From JAJRXR01 sp041987545 (lineage in GTDB: Bacteria > Planctomycetota > Phycisphaerae > Phycisphaerales > UBA1924): a DNA stretch of 64,000 bases. A program made the position numbers and the translations under genes. Position 1 is the first letter of the stretch; the number at the start of each line of letters is the position of its first letter. Of this stretch, positions 51,367 to 60,141 are shown one piece after another. The notes beneath the pieces are model-generated. The model searched no databases, had not been told where the DNA came from, and was given only the letters and a program-made list of their open reading frames with translations. The stretch spans positions 1 through 64,000 of the forward strand of contig JBHIWH010000007.1 of assembly GCA_041987545.1 (NCBI GenBank). Direction: 5' to 3'.

Positions 51367-52253
51367 CCGAGCCCGCGGCCCATCCGGCCGGGCGGCTCGC
51401 CCGCCGACTCGCCGCGTGCGGCGACCTGCTGTCGATCTGGCAAACGCTGTACGCGGGCGGCCTCGCGATCTTGATCTGGCACGCGCTCGGCCTGGGCGCG
51501 TCGCCCGACCCGGCCCGCCTGGCCGCGGTGCTCCTCGGATCGCACTCGATGTTCCTGCTCGACCGGGTCAAGCCCGCGGCGAGCCTGCTCGACCCCGCGG
51601 ACGCGGAGGCCGACCCGCGTCGGCACGGCCTGATCCGACGATGGGGAACGCCGCTCCGCCTGCTCGCCCTGGCAAGCCTCTTCGCGGGGCTCGGTGTCGC
51701 CCTCGCGTTCGTGTCCTGGATCGCCGCCGTCGCCATCGCCGCGGGCGCGCTGGGCGTCCTGGCCTACGCCGGTCGGCGGCCGAGCGAGCGGGGCGTGTCA
51801 CGCCTCAAGGACGTCCCCATCGTCAAGAACGCGTTCGTGGGGATCGGGCTGACCGCCCTCGTGCTCGCGTGCGTCCTCCCCGGCGCCTTCATCGACACAG
51901 GGCTCCTGTCGCGTGTCCTCCCCGCCGCCGTCCTGCTCGTGACCGCCGACGCGATCCTCTGCGACATCGACGACATCGGCGCCGACCGCAGGTTCCGGGT
52001 CGGCTCCATCGCGGCGCTGTGGGGCGCCCGGATTGCCAGGTGGACCGCGTTCATCGTCACGGGCCTCGCCGCGGCCGCGCTCGCCTCGGCGCCGCAACTC
52101 CTCGCCGGCCACGCGCGGGCCGCCTGGGCGATCGCCCTGGTCACGACGACCGGCGCCCTCGCCTTCGCGCCCCTCTCGCGCGTGAAGTCGCTCGTCGATC
52201 TCCGCCTGCCGATCCTCGCGGCCCTGATCGCGGCCTGGCTCGCCGCCGCCTAG
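51363..52253 (+). CDS. UbiA-like polytopic membrane protein
   Basis: A 296-residue protein with about eight hydrophobic helices. The loop after the second helix has LLDRVKPAASLLDPADAEADPRR, and a later loop has DAILCDIDDIGADRRFRVGSI. These sit where UbiA prenyltransferases carry their two Asp-rich motifs, and the order DxxD then DIDDIGAD fits a divergent UbiA member. Substrates might be a prenyl diphosphate and a quinone or lipid acceptor, but the first motif is atypical. TTG at 51363 overlaps the preceding stop (TTGA), so it is coupled to the isomerase gene. Its stop shares a CTAG with the convergent carboxypeptidase gene. Confidence 0.72.
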   Translation: MTEPAAHPAGRLARRLAACGDLLSIWQTLYAGGLAILIWHALGLGASPDPARLAAVLLGSHSMFLLDRVKPAASLLDPADAEADPRRHGLIRRWGTPLRLLALASLFAGLGVALAFVSWIAAVAIAAGALGVLAYAGRRPSERGVSRLKDVPIVKNAFVGIGLTALVLACVLPGAFIDTGLLSRVLPAAVLLVTADAILCDIDDIGADRRFRVGSIAALWGARIARWTAFIVTGLAAAALASAPQLLAGHARAAWAIALVTTTGALAFAPLSRVKSLVDLRLPILAALIAAWLAAA

Positions 52254-53695
52254 AGCGCAGCCCCGAACAACTCGAGGAACTCGACCACGTCGTCGAACGT
52301 CACCGAGCCGCTCCCGTCGAGGTCGGCGGCCGGGTCGTCGTCGGCGAACGCGACGAGGAACGCCACCACGTCATCGAACGTGTGCCGGCAGTCGCCCGTC
52401 AGGTCGGCCCGAAACCCGTTCCGGTCCGCCACATACTCGGCGTGCAGCAGCGTCGCTTCAAAGGTTTCCCGGCTGCCCGGCACGATCTGGCTCGGCGGCG
52501 GGTTGAACCCGCCCCCGCGCAGCTCGTAGCTGAACGACATCGCGCCGGCGCCCTCGTAGAACCAGTCGATCGACCCGCCCGAGACGAGGTACAGCGTCGT
52601 CGAGGTCGGCCCGACTCGGAAGTCGTTGTCCCAGAGGCTCTGGATCAGCGCCCCCATCTGGTCACCCAGCGCCTGGTACTCGTCGTGGTCCGGGCACTGC
52701 TCGAACAGGTGATCCCACGGGAACAGGATGTACTGCCCGTAGCTGTGCACGTCGTTGTGCGCGCGGACCTGGGGGTTGGCGAGCGTGAAGTCCCGCAGCG
52801 CCGCCGTCTCGGGCTCGGAGAAGGGCGCGGGCCCGTGGTAGATGTTCGACCGGGGCGCCGGGCTCGAGCCCGGCCTGCCCCAGCCCACGCCGTAGTTCCG
52901 GTTCGGGTCCACGCCCATGTACAAGGGGCCCCGGGGTTCCGGGCGCCGGTTCTTGCGCCACATCCGGTTGGTCGTCCACGTGAACTCGTACCCATCCGGG
53001 TTGAGCACGGGGATGATGAACCACTCGACCCGGTCCACGATATCGGTGATGGACGTGTCCACACCGTGCCCGTCCACGAGCCGGTCGGCCAGGTAGAGCA
53101 CATTCATCACCGTCAGCCACTCGCGGGCGTGGGTGATGCCGTTGATCACGAACGCGGGCTTGCACCCGCCGGCGCCCTCGCCCTCGCCGCCGCTGATCCG
53201 CAGGCCCCAGATCGGGCGGTCCTCGTGCGATCGCCCGATCTCGAACCGGCTGACGATGTCCGGGCGACGCGCGACCAAGTCGTCAAGGAACGCGTCGATC
53301 TCCGGCAGCGGGCGGTAGTCGTCGAAGAACCCCTCGCCGCTCCCCCGCTGGTGCAGGCGTTCCAGGCTCGCCCGGATCCGCGCCGCCTCGGCGTCCAGCA
53401 TCGGCTGCACGTCCGGCGCGAGCGACTCGACCCGGTACCCCATCCCGCCCGGGTCCACCCCGGGCGGCACGAGGAAGTCCCCGCCCTCGGGCGACAGCTC
53501 GCACGAGACCAGCGTCAGGCCCGTCGCCTCGAGCCGGAGCAGGTCTTCCGGGCTCGTCGCGTCCAGCCGCACAAGGGCGTGCCCGTCGTACCGCACGGCG
53601 TCGGGACCCGCCAAGGGCTGGGCCGCCGCCGTCGAGGCGGTCATCGCGGCGAGCAAGCCCGCCATACTCACGTTCAGACGATTGCGCAGTATCAT
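52250..53695 (-). CDS. Secreted zinc carboxypeptidase (M14) with dockerin-like C-terminus
   Basis: A 481-residue exported peptidase. Signal peptide: MILRNRLNVSMAGLLAAMTA, likely cut at AAA-Q. An N-terminal prodomain-like region precedes the M14 domain (about 110-420). It contains the zinc motif HAREW (HxxE), DPNRNYGVGW (Arg/Asn substrate clamp), the third zinc ligand in VHSYGQYILFPW, and the catalytic Glu in SYELRGGG. The last 55 residues form two EF-hand/dockerin-like repeats (DLTGDCRHTFDDVVAFL; DLDGSGSVTFDDVVEFL). GGAGG six bases before the ATG at 53693-53695 fixes the start. It probably leaves the cell or sits in the envelope, and is a plausible T2SS substrate. Confidence 0.93.
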   Translation of the reverse strand: MILRNRLNVSMAGLLAAMTASTAAAQPLAGPDAVRYDGHALVRLDATSPEDLLRLEATGLTLVSCELSPEGGDFLVPPGVDPGGMGYRVESLAPDVQPMLDAEAARIRASLERLHQRGSGEGFFDDYRPLPEIDAFLDDLVARRPDIVSRFEIGRSHEDRPIWGLRISGGEGEGAGGCKPAFVINGITHAREWLTVMNVLYLADRLVDGHGVDTSITDIVDRVEWFIIPVLNPDGYEFTWTTNRMWRKNRRPEPRGPLYMGVDPNRNYGVGWGRPGSSPAPRSNIYHGPAPFSEPETAALRDFTLANPQVRAHNDVHSYGQYILFPWDHLFEQCPDHDEYQALGDQMGALIQSLWDNDFRVGPTSTTLYLVSGGSIDWFYEGAGAMSFSYELRGGGFNPPPSQIVPGSRETFEATLLHAEYVADRNGFRADLTGDCRHTFDDVVAFLVAFADDDPAADLDGSGSVTFDDVVEFLELFGAAL

Positions 53696-53779
53696 GGTCA
53701 CCCTCCGATTCCACCGACGAGGACCGCGACGCCGCGAGTGTACAGGCCGGGCGGGGCCCGGTTCGAGCCCCGTGTTGAG

Positions 53780-55375
53780 TCAGCGCGCGATCTCGATCGC
53801 CCGGGTCTCGCGCAGCACCGTCACGCGGATCTCGCCGGGGAACGTCATCTCGTCGGCGACCCGCTTGGCGATCTCGTGGGCGATCAGGAACGCCTCGTCG
53901 TCGCTGACCCGGTTCGCGTCGATCATCACGCGGACCTCGCGCCCCGCCTGGATCGCGTACGCCTCGGTCACGCCCGGCTGGCTCAGCGCGATGTCCTGCA
54001 GCTCGTTGAGCCGCTGGACGTAGCGCTCCATCGACTCTCGACGGGCGCCGGGCCGCGCGGAGCTGACCGCGTCGGCGGCCATGACGATCGGCGTGTACCA
54101 CGTCGTGGACGGGATGTCCCCGTGGTGCCCGCCGATGGCGTTGAGGACGGCCTCTTCCTTCTCGCCGTACTGGCGGGCGAAGTCCATCCCGATCTTCGGG
54201 TGCCCGCCCTCCATCTCGTGGTCCATCGCCTTGCCGATGTCGTGCAGGAACCCGCACCGGCGCGCCAGGCGCCCGTCGAGCCCGAGCTGCTCGGCGATCA
54301 CCTGGCTCATGTACGCGACCTCGATCGAGTGCCGCAGCACGTTCTGGGCGTAGCTCGTCCGGTAGCTGAGCTTGCCCATCGCCTCGATGACCTTCGGGTG
54401 GAAGCCCTTCAGGTTCACCTCGAGGGCCGCATCCTTGCCCGCCTTGACCACCTTCTCCTCGACCTCGCCCCGGACCTTCTCGACGACCTCCTCGATCCGG
54501 GTCGGGTGTAGGCGCCCGTCGGCGACCAGCCGCTGCAGCGCCTCCACCGCCACCGCCTGCCGCACCTTGTCGAAGCACGAGACGACGATCACGCCCGGCG
54601 TGTCATCGACGATGATGTCCACGCCCGTCGCCTTCTCGATCGCGCGGATGTTCCGGCCCTCGCGGCCGATGATCCGCCCCTTCATGTCGTCGGACGGGAT
54701 CTCCACCGAGCGCACCGTGGACTCGCTCGTCGTCTCCGTCGCGTACCGCTGGATCGCCTGGAGGACGATCTCGTTGGCCCGCTCCCGCGCGCCCTCCTCG
54801 GCCTCCTCGATGATCTTCCGCGTCAGCTTCCCGACGTCACCCCGGCACGAGTCCTCGACCCGGGCCAGCAGCATCTCCCGGGCCGCCTCGGGCGTCAGGT
54901 CCGCCACCTGGTGCAGCTTCTCGGTCTGCCGCTCGACCAGCGCCGCGGCTTCCTTCTCCCGCTGCTCGATGCCCGACTCGCGCCCGGCTAGGTCCTCGGC
55001 CCGCTTCTCGGCCGCCGCCTCGCGGTCGCCCAGCGAGCTCTCCTTCCGGTCGAGCTGGTCCTCACGCTTCGACAGCCGCCGCTCGCGCTCGCGGAGCTCC
55101 TCCCGCCCCGCCTCGGCCTCCTTCTCGAAGGCCTCCTTCCGCTCCAGCGCGAGCTTCTCGGCCTCCAGGCTCGCCTTCTCCCGCGTCCGCTCGGCCTGCT
55201 CCTGGGCCAGACGCCGGATCCGCTCGCCCTCGGCCTTCGCGTCCGCGATCCCCTTGAGCGCCAGCACGCGGCGGAGCATGAACCCGCCCGCCACGCCCAC
55301 GGCCAAGGCCGCCAACGCGACCAGCACCACGCCGGGCGTGCTCAGCTGGGCCAGGATGAAGGTCGCCTCGGACAC
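53780..55375 (-). CDS. rny: Ribonuclease Y
   Basis: A 531-residue endoribonuclease of mRNA turnover, anchored in the inner membrane. An N-terminal helix (about 14-36) is followed by a long coiled coil (about 45-165). A KH domain (IPSDDMKGRIIGREGRNIRAIE, about 215-275) precedes the HD domain (RHSIEVAYMSQVIAEQLG, and CGFLHDIGKAMDHE with the catalytic His-Asp pair) and then the conserved GHHGDIPSTTWYTPIV. Length and domains are standard. The start is GTG at 55373-55375. The nearest recognisable promoter lies about 370 bp upstream (55751-55779). Confidence 0.97.
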   Translation of the reverse strand: MSEATFILAQLSTPGVVLVALAALAVGVAGGFMLRRVLALKGIADAKAEGERIRRLAQEQAERTREKASLEAEKLALERKEAFEKEAEAGREELRERERRLSKREDQLDRKESSLGDREAAAEKRAEDLAGRESGIEQREKEAAALVERQTEKLHQVADLTPEAAREMLLARVEDSCRGDVGKLTRKIIEEAEEGARERANEIVLQAIQRYATETTSESTVRSVEIPSDDMKGRIIGREGRNIRAIEKATGVDIIVDDTPGVIVVSCFDKVRQAVAVEALQRLVADGRLHPTRIEEVVEKVRGEVEEKVVKAGKDAALEVNLKGFHPKVIEAMGKLSYRTSYAQNVLRHSIEVAYMSQVIAEQLGLDGRLARRCGFLHDIGKAMDHEMEGGHPKIGMDFARQYGEKEEAVLNAIGGHHGDIPSTTWYTPIVMAADAVSSARPGARRESMERYVQRLNELQDIALSQPGVTEAYAIQAGREVRVMIDANRVSDDEAFLIAHEIAKRVADEMTFPGEIRVTVLRETRAIEIAR

Positions 55376-55744
55376 CGCGCCGCCCCGTCATGGACGACGG
55401 CCGGTCGACGCGCCCCGTGCGCGCCTGCGCCACCGCGCGGATGTCATGAGCAACGCCGAGGTCTCGGGAGGCGGAGTCTCAGGTCAGCGAGCGTCCCGCG
55501 ATGGCCCAGGGGCCCGACGCGGATCGACCACCACAGCAACGTGAAACCCTCTTCATCATGCCCTATCCCGAAACCGCTGCCCGCACGCGTCTTACGCCGT
55601 CACGGGCCCGACCTGTCCCTCCGGCCCGAACGCTGCGGCGCCGGGAGGGTGGTTGCTCATCCATCCGCGATGCGGCTCCCGCCCATCGCCGTCCTCGAGA
55701 CCCGGGCGAACTCGTGCGAACCCAGGGCCCCTGAACTCACTACT
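55376..55744 (-). other. Long leader or unassigned RNA upstream of rny
   Basis: The stretch between the rny start and the promoter at 55751-55779 holds no credible protein gene. It is GC-rich with several short self-complementary segments. I looked for RNase P, tmRNA, SRP and 6S landmarks and found none. It is therefore either a 5' UTR of about 370 bases or a small RNA. Confidence 0.35.
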
Positions 55745-55750
55745 GGCGGG

Positions 55751-55779
55751 ATCTTATCACCCCCACAGCCCCCTGCCAA
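55751..55779 (-). promoter_or_regulatory. Sigma-70-type promoter facing rny
   Basis: On the minus strand TTGGCA (55774-55779, five of six to TTGACA), exactly 17 bases, then TAAGAT (55751-55756, four of six to TATAAT). This is the best -35/-10 pair I found in the window. Transcription would start near 55744 and run towards rny. Confidence 0.6.
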
Positions 55780-55857
55780 TCCGCCAGACGCCGTTTCCCC
55801 GATCAGACATCGATCAGCCCGGGCCCCGCTTCTGCCCGATCCCGGTCAGGCCGGAGG

Positions 55858-55879
55858 GATTCTCGGTCGATAGAGAATC
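55858..55879. promoter_or_regulatory. Perfect 7-bp inverted repeat upstream of the DUF4097-like gene
   Basis: GATTCTC (55858-55864) and GAGAATC (55873-55879) flank eight bases, 68 bp before the ATG at 55948. It could be an operator or an RNA hairpin. The surrounding 55780-55947 has no other recognised signal. Confidence 0.35.
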
Positions 55880-55947
55880 TCGGAGGCCGGGGACCCGGCT
55901 CCCCAGCGGATCAGATCCCGAACACTCTCCAGCACGGACCAGACGCC

Positions 55948-56859
55948 ATGAAGACACGCAACCCCTCGCGATCGCCGGCCCGGATCCTCGCCCTCGCGGC
56001 GCTCTCGGGCCTGCTCGTCCTGACCGGCGTCGAGCTGGGCGGGTGCAAGCACAAGCTGGGCAGCCGCCTCGGCCAGCGCATGGGCAAGGGCGGCATCCGC
56101 TCCAGGCTCGTCGCCAACAACCGAGCCACCATGATCGCGATCCACGGCGAGCCCGTCGTCGCCGGCCGATTCACCGCGATGGACGTCGAGAACCAGAACG
56201 GCTCGATCACCATCATCTGCTCCGACCGCTACTCCGAGGCCACCATCGAGGCCCGGATCCCCTCGGGCGACCGCAAGGAGCTCGAGTCCTGGGGCCTGGA
56301 CGCGACCGACAAGGACAACTGGGTCATCGCCGAGCACGACTCGGGCGCCGACCGCTCAATTCTCCGCGTCACCACGCTCAACGGCCCCCTCGAGAACGGC
56401 TTCCAGCCCCGCGTCGATCTCATCATCAAGTCGCCTGTCTGCGACGGCCTGCTCGTCCGCAGCGCCGGCGGCTCGGTTGACGTCACCGGCGCCCGCGGCG
56501 CGATCACCATCGAGAGCGGATTCGCCGGCGCCGCCGGCGGCCGCGTCGAGGTCCGCACCGCCGAGCCCATCGTCGAGCCCGTCCGCATCACCTCGTCGAT
56601 CGGGCCCGTCTACCTCGTCGTCCCGCCCGAGAGCCGGGGCACGATCGACATCGAGTCCGACAACGGCATGGCCGTCTTCAACACCTCTCACGGCCGCGTC
56701 GTCAACGTCCAGCCCACACGCGACCGCTGGACCGGCGTCTGGAACGAGGGCGAGAACCAGATCCAGCTCTACGCCGGCAGCGGCGACGCCCGGATGATGG
56801 TCGTCGAGAAGCCCGTCACCTACTCGACCGGCTCGGGCCTCGCCCCGCTGCTCGACTAG
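55948..56859 (+). CDS. DUF4097-like lipoprotein (beta-helix/adhesin-like fold)
   Basis: A 303-residue protein with a lipoprotein signal (hydrophobic core, LGGC, Cys near residue 33). The mature part is rich in short beta strands with Gly/Ala/Ser turns. LLVRSAGGSVDVTGARGAITIES, in its LLVRSAGGSVDV and GAITIES parts, and then VRITSSIGPVYLVV resemble the stacked-strand repeats of DUF4097 putative adhesins. No enzyme motif is visible; a structural or ligand-binding role at the envelope is likely. It is alone on the plus strand and ends at a bidirectional terminator. Confidence 0.75.
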   Translation: MKTRNPSRSPARILALAALSGLLVLTGVELGGCKHKLGSRLGQRMGKGGIRSRLVANNRATMIAIHGEPVVAGRFTAMDVENQNGSITIICSDRYSEATIEARIPSGDRKELESWGLDATDKDNWVIAEHDSGADRSILRVTTLNGPLENGFQPRVDLIIKSPVCDGLLVRSAGGSVDVTGARGAITIESGFAGAAGGRVEVRTAEPIVEPVRITSSIGPVYLVVPPESRGTIDIESDNGMAVFNTSHGRVVNVQPTRDRWTGVWNEGENQIQLYAGSGDARMMVVEKPVTYSTGSGLAPLLD

Positions 56860-56890
56860 CCGAACACGGCCGCAAATCAGCAACCACGAC

Positions 56891-56917
56891 AAGGGGCGGG
56901 CCCGTGCCCGCCCTTTC
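56891..56917. terminator. Bidirectional intrinsic terminator
   Basis: AAGGGGCGGGC and GCCCGCCCTTT pair around a short loop, with one bulge, and the plus strand continues TTTCTC. It lies between the convergent genes ending at 56859 and 56940 and can serve both. Confidence 0.65.
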
Positions 56918-56939
56918 TCGTGCGCTGTGTGGTCTCGTG

Positions 56940-57782
56940 CTAGGCCGCCCGGCGCTGGCGCTGCGTCTGCTCGAAGTAGCGCCTGATCTGCTCGAGGACG
57001 AACGCCTTGTGCTCGGGGTGGTGCTGGAAGTCGAAGGCCATGCCCGCGTAGACGCACTGGGCGCTGTCCAGGTGGGTATGCGCCATGCGTGCCGAGACGG
57101 CGAGCGGGGCCGCGACCACCGGCCGCAGGTCCAGCCGCATCCAGAAGCACCGCCTCCCGTCGAGGGCCGGCGCCTGCTCGCGCGAGAACCGCAGGCCCAC
57201 GCCGCCCCCGCCGATGTTCGCAAGCTCGGCCGAGTACCGCCGGCCCACCTCGGGCAGCAGCGGCGCCTCATTGGCGTCGGCGTCCGACAGGCCGAGCACG
57301 TCGGCGTCCTTCAGGTCGAGGATCTGCGTGCGGCAGGCGATCTCCGCCGCCCGGGCCGTCGCCGGATCGATGAGCGACCAGCACTCCACCGGGGGCAGGT
57401 TGACCGCCGCCGTCCGGATCCGGTCGAACGAGCGGCGCATGCACCGCTCCACGCCCGTGGGGGCGGCGATCTCCAGCGTCGCCCCGGCTCCCCGTCCCGA
57501 GATCGCCAGCACGCTCGTGTGGAACATCCACCGGTTCTGCCCGACGGCCAGGATCCCCACCAGGGGGGCCCCCACCTCGACCGGGAACGACATCCCCATC
57601 GCCCCCGGGTGCTCGACGCGGAGCGACTCGGCCCCGATGTCCAGCAGTCGAACCCGCCAGACCAGGTCCCCGCCCTCGGCGTCCGGGCCGCGGTCGATGG
57701 TCAGCTCGAGCCCACCCCCCCGCTCGTGGATCTTCGCGAGACTCTCTCGCCAGCGCTCGGTACGCGATCGGCTTGCGGGCAT
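56940..57782 (-). CDS. PilZ-domain protein (YcgR-like)
   Basis: A 280-residue cytoplasmic protein. The N-terminal half (about 25-130) resembles the flagellar brake/YcgR N-domain (LLDIGAESLRVEHPG, VGAPLVGILAVGQ). The PilZ part follows: MRRSFDRIRTAAVNLPP carries the Arg motif, and about 60 residues later LANIGGGGVGLRF stands for the (D/N)xSxxG motif. It should bind c-di-GMP; the Gly in place of Ser may weaken binding. The ATG at 57780-57782 was chosen as the domain-consistent start with GGAG upstream; the frame is open to 57905. An EAL-GGDEF protein is encoded at 4410-6200, but no flagellar or cellulose gene is in the window. Confidence 0.82.
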   Translation of the reverse strand: MPASRSRTERWRESLAKIHERGGGLELTIDRGPDAEGGDLVWRVRLLDIGAESLRVEHPGAMGMSFPVEVGAPLVGILAVGQNRWMFHTSVLAISGRGAGATLEIAAPTGVERCMRRSFDRIRTAAVNLPPVECWSLIDPATARAAEIACRTQILDLKDADVLGLSDADANEAPLLPEVGRRYSAELANIGGGGVGLRFSREQAPALDGRRCFWMRLDLRPVVAAPLAVSARMAHTHLDSAQCVYAGMAFDFQHHPEHKAFVLEQIRRYFEQTQRQRRAA

Positions 57783-57921
57783 GGCTCTGCTCTCCGGCTC
57801 GAGGACTTCCCCGGAGACCGGATCGATCGGATGAGCGCGCGTGTTGAGACACCCCCGGCGCCCCCGCCCGTGCAGCGAGTCGAGTGAGACGGTCCCGCCG
57901 ATCAACGGCGTTCTCGGACGC

Positions 57922-60141
57922 CTAGCCGCGCCGGCGCCGGCGCCTCAGCGCCGCGCGCATCGCCGCCAGATCGGACCTGGCCCGGCGGGCCTGATCGGGC
58001 GAGAGCGGGCGACTCCCGAACCTGGCCCGGTAGATCTCCCGAGCGATCCGGGTCGCGGGCTCGCGGCCGGCGCCGAGCCCCACCGCGTGCGTGAGCAGCG
58101 GGCGCCACCCCGGCTTCGGGCGGCCCACACGATCCAGCGCCCGGAGCATGTCCCGACGCAGCGACGCCTCGGGCGACCGTGCCCCCCGCGTCAGCACCGC
58201 GGGCCAGCCGAGCAGTCGCCGCAGGGGGCGGAGCACACGCCCGGGCCGCCACCCGCGCCACCGCACGAGCGCCACGAGCAGGAACCCGACCGACATGCTC
58301 ACCGCGAAGGCGATGAGCCCCGCGCCCAGCGCCCGCAGCGCCAGGGCCGCCCCCCCGACACGGATCCGGTCTCCCAGGCCCTCGGACAGCCGCCCGACCG
58401 CGCTGTCGATCGACGCGTCCACCAACTCCGAGCGCGACCGCCGGTTGTACCCGACCACGGAGTTGATCCACGCGTACTCCAGCGTGTCCAGCAGCCGGCG
58501 GAACCTGGCGAGCGGGGCCTTGGACGGCTCGTGGATCTGCTGGAACTCGGCGACCGGCGTCGCGTCGAACCACATCCACCGCCCGGGCCGGCTTGGCCCG
58601 AACCCCCTGGGCACGATCTGCACCTCGACCCACGCGTGCGCATCGCTCTCGCGGACGATGTAGTGCGACGTCGGCTCGTTCCACTCGTTGGCCACGAACC
58701 CCGTCACGACCCGGGCGTTGATCCCCACCGATCGGCACATCGCCGCCAGCGCGGAGGCGAAGTACTCGCAGTGCCCGCCCCGCTCGCTCTCGAACAGGAA
58801 CCACTCGATCGGGTCCGTGCCGCCCGTGGGCCCGAGCGTCTCGAGCGAGTAGGGGTAGTTGTTCTCCAGGTACAGCTCGAACCGCCTCGCCGCGGCCCGG
58901 TCCTGCTCGATCGGGCGGATCGCCGGGTCCGGCTCGATCCGGGGCTGGTCCTCATCGGTATCCGTGAGAATCTCGACGGCGAGCCGGCGGATCCGCTCCG
59001 AGGGGAACGTCGGGTAGGGCGTCGGCCGCGCGGCCGGGACCGGGCTGTCGGCCCCCGCGTTCTCGTCGCACCAGACCGTGTACTCGAACTTGCCCGGCTG
59101 CCCCACGCGGACCATCGTGCCGTCCCGCTGGTCCTTGCCCAGCGACCCCGGCTGCAGGAACTCGACCGCGACCGGACGCCAGATCGAGAACAGGCTCGAC
59201 TCGCTCTCGCCCGAGTTGCGGACCGTGATCCGCAGCTCGTGCGTGTACTCGGACATGTGCTGGTTGAGCAGCTCCCGGGAGTTGGCCTGAACTCGGGCGA
59301 CCGGGCGCGAGCGACCCGGCGCCCTCGAGCGCGTCCAGAGCCCGTTCTTGTACTCCTCCAGGACGGCGCCGCGGAGCAGGAACGACTGGGCCGCGGACCC
59401 GGTCACTTCGCCGCTGGCCTTGAGCACCTGCAGGTCGAGCACGGGTGTCGCGGACTGCGAGATCAGCCCCCCCCGCCCCAGGTCCACCTGGTCGTTGAAC
59501 CCGGTCACGGACCCGACCGAGGTGTTCCCCCACGCGCCGAAGGCCTGCATGCCCACGCCACGCGGCATGACGATGAACACACCCACGCTGATCAACAGCG
59601 ATGCCAGCGAGCTGGCCCAGACCAGACGCCGCAGGTCCAGCCGCGTCTGCTCGGGCGGGCGGCGGACCGAGACGCCCGCGCCCGCGGTCTCCCGCACGTG
59701 CTCGATCTGCAGCGTGATCACCGCCGCCGCGAACACGGGGATGAACACCAGGATCACCAGCCCCAGCTCGAACCGATTGCTCGTCAGGATGGCGCCGATG
59801 ACCAGGAACACGATCAGCAGCAGCGACTGGGCCGTGTCCCGGGTCGAGCGCCGGTCGAGCATCTTCACGACGATCAGCAGCAGCACGAACTCGCTGAACA
59901 CGCCGACCCGGAACCCCTCGGACACGAGGCGAAGCAGGGCGTACCCAACGGCGGCCAGGGTGAGGGGGATGGTGACGGCGTACGTCAGCGCCCGCCCGTC
60001 CCGGGCCCGCGCCAGGGCCCACGAGCCAATGATCCCGGCCACGCCGATCAGGAAGACCGCCGGGTTCGTGTCCGCCAGCGCGTAGGCGGCCGCGGCGAGG
60101 ATCGCCGAGATCAGCAGCAACCTGTCCAGCCGACGGCTCAT
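57922..60141 (-). CDS. Transglutaminase-like membrane protein (TgpA family)
   Basis: A 739-residue protein. About six N-terminal helices (residues 8-130, 175-195; DUF3488/TgpA_N) are followed by a periplasmic region with the transglutaminase core. That core has GGHCEYFASALAAMCRSVGINARVV (catalytic Cys), ESDAHAWVEVQI (His) and WMWFDATP (Asp). One C-terminal helix (about 625-650) and a short basic tail (no full DUF4129) end it. Together with DUF58 and usually MoxR it forms a widespread operon; the moxR ATPase is missing here. ATG at 60139-60141 overlaps the DUF58 stop (ATGA). Confidence 0.92.
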   Translation of the reverse strand: MSRRLDRLLLISAILAAAAYALADTNPAVFLIGVAGIIGSWALARARDGRALTYAVTIPLTLAAVGYALLRLVSEGFRVGVFSEFVLLLIVVKMLDRRSTRDTAQSLLLIVFLVIGAILTSNRFELGLVILVFIPVFAAAVITLQIEHVRETAGAGVSVRRPPEQTRLDLRRLVWASSLASLLISVGVFIVMPRGVGMQAFGAWGNTSVGSVTGFNDQVDLGRGGLISQSATPVLDLQVLKASGEVTGSAAQSFLLRGAVLEEYKNGLWTRSRAPGRSRPVARVQANSRELLNQHMSEYTHELRITVRNSGESESSLFSIWRPVAVEFLQPGSLGKDQRDGTMVRVGQPGKFEYTVWCDENAGADSPVPAARPTPYPTFPSERIRRLAVEILTDTDEDQPRIEPDPAIRPIEQDRAAARRFELYLENNYPYSLETLGPTGGTDPIEWFLFESERGGHCEYFASALAAMCRSVGINARVVTGFVANEWNEPTSHYIVRESDAHAWVEVQIVPRGFGPSRPGRWMWFDATPVAEFQQIHEPSKAPLARFRRLLDTLEYAWINSVVGYNRRSRSELVDASIDSAVGRLSEGLGDRIRVGGAALALRALGAGLIAFAVSMSVGFLLVALVRWRGWRPGRVLRPLRRLLGWPAVLTRGARSPEASLRRDMLRALDRVGRPKPGWRPLLTHAVGLGAGREPATRIAREIYRARFGSRPLSPDQARRARSDLAAMRAALRRRRRRG

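Noticed and set aside
55376..55947. RNase P RNA, tmRNA, SRP RNA or 6S RNA in the long gap upstream of rny
   Set aside because: None of the conserved landmarks of these RNAs was found on either strand.
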